From Enoplosus armatus (taxonomy: Eukaryota > Chordata > Actinopteri > Centrarchiformes > Enoplosidae): a stretch of DNA of 64,000 nucleotides. Shown piece after piece: positions 60,301-64,000 of the stretch. Location of the stretch: contig NC_092198.1 in assembly GCF_043641665.1 (NCBI RefSeq), positions 1,899,001-1,963,000 on the forward strand, read 5' to 3'. The notes beneath the pieces are model-generated. The model did no database searches. It saw nothing but the letters and a program-made list of their open reading frames with translations, and was not told the DNA's origin. The position numbers and the translations under genes are program-made. Numbering within the stretch: the stretch's first letter is position 1; every line of letters starts with the position of its first letter.

Positions 60301-61185
60301 GTGCCCTACGATCACCTCGTCCTCTGTGCGGGCCTGCAGTACCAGGTGAGACATTTGGCACTTTTTCAGTTGGCTGTAAGTCAACAGGTCTGTTGCTATG
60401 GGGTTATCAAGTGGTCTCCTCACAGTGCAGATGTTATATCAATCCCATGACGCCCTCAGAGAGCTCAGTGGTGATTCCTGGTGTCCCATAAAGACCCTCT
60501 CAATCCCAAATACAGCTGAAGTCACCAACGCTACAGCCAGGTGCATAAACGCCGGAGGGGATGGAGGGTCAATATGTCAAATATGGAAATGTGACAAGAT
60601 GTGTGTCACCAGAGACTGTGAAAAGCTGGAAGAGAGCCAATGTGTGGCAGTAAAAATATGTCAGTATTGATTACCAGAGTCAGGCTTAAATAATTAAATA
60701 TTAAAACAAATATTATAAAATGTAACATAACTGTTTTAGAATGAAAGAGCAGTACAGTTTGTGCAGGAATGTGCAAAATATTAACTAAGAAATGTGCACA
60801 AATTCACAGTATGAAGTATGAGGAATGTACAGAGATAATAGTCCCAAAAAGAGACTCATTCATCATCCCATTCGTCTGTCCTTTCACAATACTACTTGTC
60901 TTCTATGATTCATTATCGCTGTTTGAAGTATTTAAAAGGCACTTTGGGTGGTGTTCCCTGAAATCTGCATTATAAATCATATCAATGCGTGCCGTGTGTT
61001 GCTGTAGGTGCCCTGTCCTACTGGTGTGGATCTGAGCCAGCCCGTCACAAACAGCCAGCTGCAGGCTCAGTCCGCTCAGGGCAGATACGCCGGGCCCGTC
61101 CCATCCAACCTCTTCACCCTCAACGACCTCTATGACTGCACGGCTGCTCGCCGCTGGCTGTGTGCCCACTTTGTGGAGCTGGAGG
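42310..61185 (+). CDS. cfap61: Cilia- and flagella-associated protein 61, first 18 coding exons (3' end outside window)
   Basis: Seen: exons 42310-42452, 43209-43359, 43618-43694, 44019-44086, 44178-44298, 44726-44855, 45671-45841, 46053-46147, 47223-47262, 47603-47739, 48146-48272, 48856-48933, 50006-50212, 51618-51746, 55876-56003, 59336-59428, 60177-60345, 61008-61185 give 2,242 nt in frame (747 residues plus one base). Human CFAP61 is about 1,237 residues, so roughly 40% is missing to the right. Landmarks: [67 protein letters not shown], a Rossmann-like VVVGASDTG (583-591), and [20 protein letters not shown]. Known: it belongs to the axonemal calmodulin- and spoke-associated complex at radial spoke bases; human loss causes sperm flagellar defects. 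The start at 42,310 aligns with the human N-terminus; an in-frame ATG at 42,238 would add 24 residues and is less likely. Confidence 0.96.
42660..42880 (+). mobile_element. LINE-like 3' tail in cfap61 intron 1
   Basis: TTTATTATTTGCACTTTTCT, a TGTACAGTGTACAAAGTTG stretch and a tail of repeated AATCTAATC/G units resemble the 3' end of fish L2/CR1-type LINEs. An ATATT microsatellite lies at 42,712-42,731. No reverse transcriptase frame remains. Confidence 0.5.
44505..44690 (+). repeat. Dispersed repeat copy in cfap61 intron 5
   Basis: Same ordered blocks as 9,385-9,585 (GAGAGCGCTGAGACTGAACC, GGATTAAGCACTATCAG, GAGTCATTTGATTTTC). Name unknown. Confidence 0.6.
44856..45670. other. cfap61 intron 6
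   Basis: No exon or named repeat was recognised. Short open frames on both strands near 45,000-45,530 lack codon or motif support. Confidence 0.45.
46148..47222. other. cfap61 intron 8 with inverted repeat copy and CTCF-like site
   Basis: 46,250-46,400 is the reverse complement of the right-hand half of the repeat at 61,980-62,130 (GTGTCACTGGGTGACATGTT, TTCATCACCATGAACAC). A CTCF-like core on the minus strand, CAGCAGAGGGCACTAGT, lies near 46,690-46,706. The intron ends in a (CTT)n tract. Confidence 0.55.
47187..47220 (+). repeat. (CTT)n tract forming the polypyrimidine tract of cfap61 exon 9
   Basis: About nine CTT units followed by CTCTTCCAG, ending at the 40-nt exon 9 (47,223-47,262). Repeat length directly sets polypyrimidine length for this small exon, whose skipping would shift the frame. 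Confidence 0.9.
47800..48030 (+). mobile_element. LINE-like 3' tail in cfap61 intron 10
   Basis: GCACATACTGTACATA, a TATATG-rich stretch and the ending GCATGACAATAAATGAACC followed by TTGATACCTTGATA resemble the 3' terminus and short tail repeat of fish LINE/SINE elements. Only the tail is present. Confidence 0.5.
48934..51617. other. cfap61 introns 12 and 13
   Basis: Apart from exon 13 (50,006-50,212), I see no coding sequence or nameable repeat in the 1.1-kb and 1.4-kb introns; both are AT-rich. Confidence 0.45.
52980..53480. promoter_or_regulatory. Candidate conserved non-coding element, cfap61 intron 14
   Basis: Within a 4.1-kb intron, this repeat-free block has CATGATTTCCAGGCTTCC, CGGGATGATTAATC (homeodomain-like) and ATGCAGATGAGACAGG-type sequence with composition unlike its flanks. 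In human, CFAP61 adjoins the developmental gene INSM1, so long-range enhancers here are plausible. Inference only. Confidence 0.35.
54290..54680. promoter_or_regulatory. Candidate conserved non-coding element, cfap61 intron 14
   Basis: A block with CTCCTGGAAATTATCTG, GGGGCCAATCTGCCTAATT, GGAATTGGGAAATTAG and TTTGTAATTATGG, rich in AATTA homeodomain cores and free of repeats. No coding support. Texture-based call. Confidence 0.4.
56760..57600. promoter_or_regulatory. Candidate conserved non-coding element, cfap61 intron 15
   Basis: The most GC-rich intronic stretch of the window. It includes GCCAGGCAACCGGGGCC, a CACGGCGGTGATGCCGGGG patch, CCTTTAATTAGCCAC and ACTAATGAGGCAGTTAG. It has no coding pattern or repeat identity. 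A developmental enhancer is the simplest guess. Confidence 0.4.
58240..58480. promoter_or_regulatory. Candidate conserved non-coding element, cfap61 intron 15
   Basis: Repeat-free block with GGCGGGCGTTAATTTAGC, AGCTGAGATAAGAACAGC, GGCGATCAGAGGCGTC and GTTATCAGCTGTGTAATG (GATA and E-box-like cores). Texture-based call. Confidence 0.3.
59740..60090 (-). repeat. Dispersed repeat (TTAGCATGCTAAC family) in cfap61 intron 16
   Basis: CAGCATGCTACCATGCTAAC, ATGCTAACATGTTGATG, TTTAGCATGTATAATG, CAATAGTTGTTGAC and CCTCATGGTGGCACTAGAGG appear in the family's reverse order. A long but diverged copy. Confidence 0.65.
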
Positions 61186-61192
61186 GTAAGTG

Positions 61193-61193
<1 letters not shown>

Positions 61194-61230
<37 letters not shown>
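61194..61230 (+). repeat. (CA)n microsatellite 8 bp after the cfap61 exon 18 donor
   Basis: GTAAGTGA at the donor is followed directly by about 18 CA units. Intronic CA repeats close to donors are known hnRNP L binding sites that affect splicing; an effect here is inferred. Confidence 0.93.
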
Positions 61231-61233
<3 letters not shown>

Positions 61234-61759
61234 CCTAAAATTAATCTGTAGTAGTATGTCATTACTCAGCCAGTCAGCGCTGAAGTGCCCTGGTATAATT
61301 AGCAGCTAATTAGCTGCAGAGAAATCTTTCATCTCTGTGAATCAGGTCGGCCTCTTCCATCCATTTTCCATTATCATATCAGTTTCTGAGAGCCAGGCTT
61401 TTCAGAGCAGGAAAAAATACACAGTGTCATTAAGCAAAATTAATCTGCTCTCTGAAGGAATTGTGCAGTGATCTAGAGTGAGGCTTTTATACATACTAAT
61501 TGGTTGATCCCAGTCATAAAGGAAAACCATTAATAAATGCAAATTGCTGTGGCAGACTCAAGCAGATACCATGTTTATTTCCATATTTTAATAATAACAG
61601 CTGGAAGAAACTGAGCGTGAATGTAAATTTTAGCATTAGATTAAAGCAGAGTGCCGTCATGTCTTAGCACTAGCTTTAAAGGACATTATTCTTATTGACA
61701 GCAAATCCCATGAAAATACAGAATCTAGCAGTGTCTTAGTCTGTCTCTCAATTTTTTCA

Positions 61760-62150
61760 GACTTCTACTGAAGATGGAAATCTTTAAAAAACGAATCTCA
61801 AATATATAGTTTATTTTTTTTGAAAGGCTCAGTAATTTCCCAAAACAGCTGCTCACTGTAGTTTTTGTCCGACAAACAGGAGGAAATAGTGCATTTGTCT
61901 GGGACTATTTTCAGCGGTGGATTAATCCACATTTGGTGCTCTAGTGAGTAGCAGGATGGTTGGTGTGTGTGGGATTGAGTCACAATAAACTACAGTGTGT
62001 GTGTTCATGGTGATGAAGGAACATGTCACCCAGTGACACAGTGAGGCTCACTTTTTAATAATAATAATAATAATGATAAGATATATCAGGCTGTGATACA
62101 CACACTTGTTAATAGATACATTCACTGTTGGTTTGGTCTTTTCATATGAT
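61760..62150 (+). repeat. Dispersed repeat, related to 12,835-13,080 and 46,250-46,400
   Basis: ACTGAAGATGGAAATC, AAATATATAGTTTA, AGGAGGAAATAGTGCATTTG, GGACTATTTTCAGC and ACATTTGGTGCTC are shared with 12,835-13,080 in order; the right half is shared, inverted, with 46,250-46,400. An AAT run lies at 62,057-62,077. Confidence 0.7.
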
Positions 62151-62341
62151 TTGTTGACAGTATTTTTTTAAATATAGAATATCACCAGACGTATACTTTA
62201 ATGTGACTAAAATAATAACAGTGATAGCAAATGGAAATAAAAACACAGTAAAAAAACATTTGATGAAAGACCAAGTGAGGAAGCGTTTCTTGGATCTGAC
62301 AGCGAGTCACGGGTAGGAAATCAATGTCCCCCCCAACAACA

Positions 62342-62524
62342 GGGAATGAATTCCCCAAAAACTCAAGGCACAGTCCTTTGGGAAGGCACAAGGCTACAAG
62401 ATTCAAAACAAAAGCAGTTCGTATTGACTGCACGCCAGTATACCTCGGGACCCTGATGAAGGCTTTTTAACTTTTATAACTTAACAAAGCGGTGCGCCTT
62501 GACGTTTTTGGGAATTCATTCCCC
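62342..62524. repeat. 183-bp inverted repeat with about 30-bp arms
   Basis: GAATGAATTCCCCAAAAACT with CAAGGCAC (62,342-62,371) is inverted at 62,492-62,524 (GTGCGCCTTGACGTTTTTGG, GAATTCATTC) with a few mismatches. It may be a small foldback element. It lies in the trailing cfap61 intron. Confidence 0.55.
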
Positions 62525-64000
62525 TTTTTTTTGTAGACATAACATAACATGTTTCCTTGGCTAGCTCTGGTCGTAATAGAAGGAGTAAAAGGATGAAGTG
62601 AGCAGTGATGAGTAGCTTTGTGTTCTGCTGGCCTTGCTGGTTCAGTGGCAGCAGTGCTCCTCTTCTTCAGCACCACGGACAGAACTGTGTTCATCACTAA
62701 CTCCAGCTCGAGTCTACTCGATTACTCCAACTGCAGTGAACTTTATAGCAATATATAAAAATACGCCATTACAAATAAAAGTCAAGTAAAAGTACAGAAG
62801 TATTATCAGATCGAGTATCAAAAGTTCTGTTTCACAGTCTGTATTCATTTTTTGGACTTCTCTAATGTGGATCATTTGAAATCAAACGGTTATTCAACTG
62901 AAACCATCTGAGGAAATGTCTCTTTTGGTGGAACAGCTAACTGTGAGAGTGCAGTGAGAGACTGAAGAAGCATTTAAGGAGTCTTTGCAAAGCAGCCAAC
63001 AAGGCTATCTAACTAACTTGGCATTCGTCAATCTACGGCGCAGAAAACACCAAACAGAACTAAGATGTACTCCTCTCTCTCGTACTCACATGTGCAAGAG
63101 GATTTAAGGTTCAGAAGAAGAATGATAGTTATTGTAAGTTCCTGCCGGCAGAAGCCTTCCCAGCAGCAGGATCAGCACCTTGGAGAGCGCCGCGGCCCTG
63201 CCGGCTATAACTACACGCTGTGTGTTATGACAGTTCAATTTTACTAACTGAAGACTGCATAACAACAGAGATACCAGAAAAGATAAACAAATAACACAAA
63301 TGCAAACACACTACTCACAAAAAACATGTAACAAACAGAGTTAAAACTACAAGAATGCGGTAAACATACCCCCACCGTCACACACATCACATCACTTTAC
63401 ATAAGAACCATCCTACAGTTGTCTCACTGCCCGTTAATAAGTTATAATGAATCACTGGTTTAATATTTAACAATGCATTGTATTTCATAAAATAATCAAG
63501 TGTGAATCTACAAAGTAAGCAGTAACTACAGCTGAGTAAAAAGGACAATATTTCCCTGAAATGTACATAAAATATAACATAGAAAGGAAATACACAAGTC
63601 CGGTACAGATACGTCAAAATTCTTTTTTTAATGTGTTTACAGGATACAATCATCTGTTTTACAACCACCATGATATGAACTCCAGCACTAACAAAAAAAA
63701 ACGTAGAAGCACACAAGTATGAATTCATTTAATAAATCTCAGTTTTTGTTGTCTTTGTCTCACATACCATTGGCATGACGACCCTGCAGTGTGAGAGGAG
63801 GAGCACATGCTATCGTTATGTAGGAGCTTGTATGTTCTGTAAAATGTCTGGAGGCTTCTCTGAAGAGGAAGCATGGAGGATGGATTCACTCCCATTCCCA
63901 TTCAGATGTTCAGATTTACATGGTTGGATTTTTTAATTTCCCGCCATGCATCTGTGGTTCATGGTTCAGGAATCTGAGGGCCTCTTGTAAAACATACGTT

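Larger units (their letters stand above)
61186..64000. other. cfap61 intron 18, running off the right edge
   Basis: No continuation of the cfap61 frame (expected next: a glycine followed by a hydrophobic beta strand) was found. The interval holds the CA tract, the dispersed repeat and the inverted repeat listed separately; from 62,700 to the end I recognise nothing. Confidence 0.5.

Noticed and set aside
1..64000. CRISPR arrays, operons, phage or other prokaryotic systems
   Set aside because: The DNA is intron-bearing vertebrate sequence; the repeats are transposon and microsatellite types.

Overview
The window is nuclear DNA of a vertebrate, almost certainly a ray-finned (percomorph-like) fish. 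It is AT-rich, has compact intron-split genes with GT-AG introns, and carries hAT-type DNA transposon remnants, CA/GT microsatellites and several dispersed repeats. All genes were assembled by hand from translated exons. Exon lengths and splice phases close for every exon, so the gene models are firm. UTRs and promoters are inferred.

Layout: (1) 1-9,865 has no gene I can support; it holds a long inverted-repeat element (550-1,349), a decayed hAT copy, other repeat pieces and three stretches that look like conserved non-coding DNA. (2) 9,866-29,655, minus strand: cd109, complete in 33 coding exons (1,464 residues), a GPI-anchored thioester protein of the alpha-2-macroglobulin/C3 family. (3) 30,342-34,262, plus strand: naa20, complete in 6 exons (178 residues), catalytic subunit of the NatB N-terminal acetyltransferase. 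(4) 34,665-41,777, minus strand: crnkl1, complete in 14 exons (763 residues), a HAT-repeat spliceosome factor. (5) 42,310 to beyond the right edge, plus strand: cfap61, first 18 coding exons (747 residues), an axonemal calmodulin- and spoke-associated protein. cd109/naa20 and crnkl1/cfap61 are head-to-head pairs; naa20/crnkl1 are tail-to-tail with probably overlapping 3' ends.

The NAA20-CRNKL1-CFAP61 block matches human 20p11.23, whereas human CD109 is on 6q13, so the cd109 junction is a linkage difference from human. The genes do not form a pathway.

Most worth a second look: a second copy of naa20 exon 1 with its 5' splice site inside cd109 intron 1; two minor-class (U12) introns in adjacent genes, an AT-AC one in crnkl1 and a GT-AG one in naa20; a complete non-autonomous hAT element with a perfect 8-bp target duplication in naa20; and microsatellites lying directly against splice sites in cd109 and cfap61.
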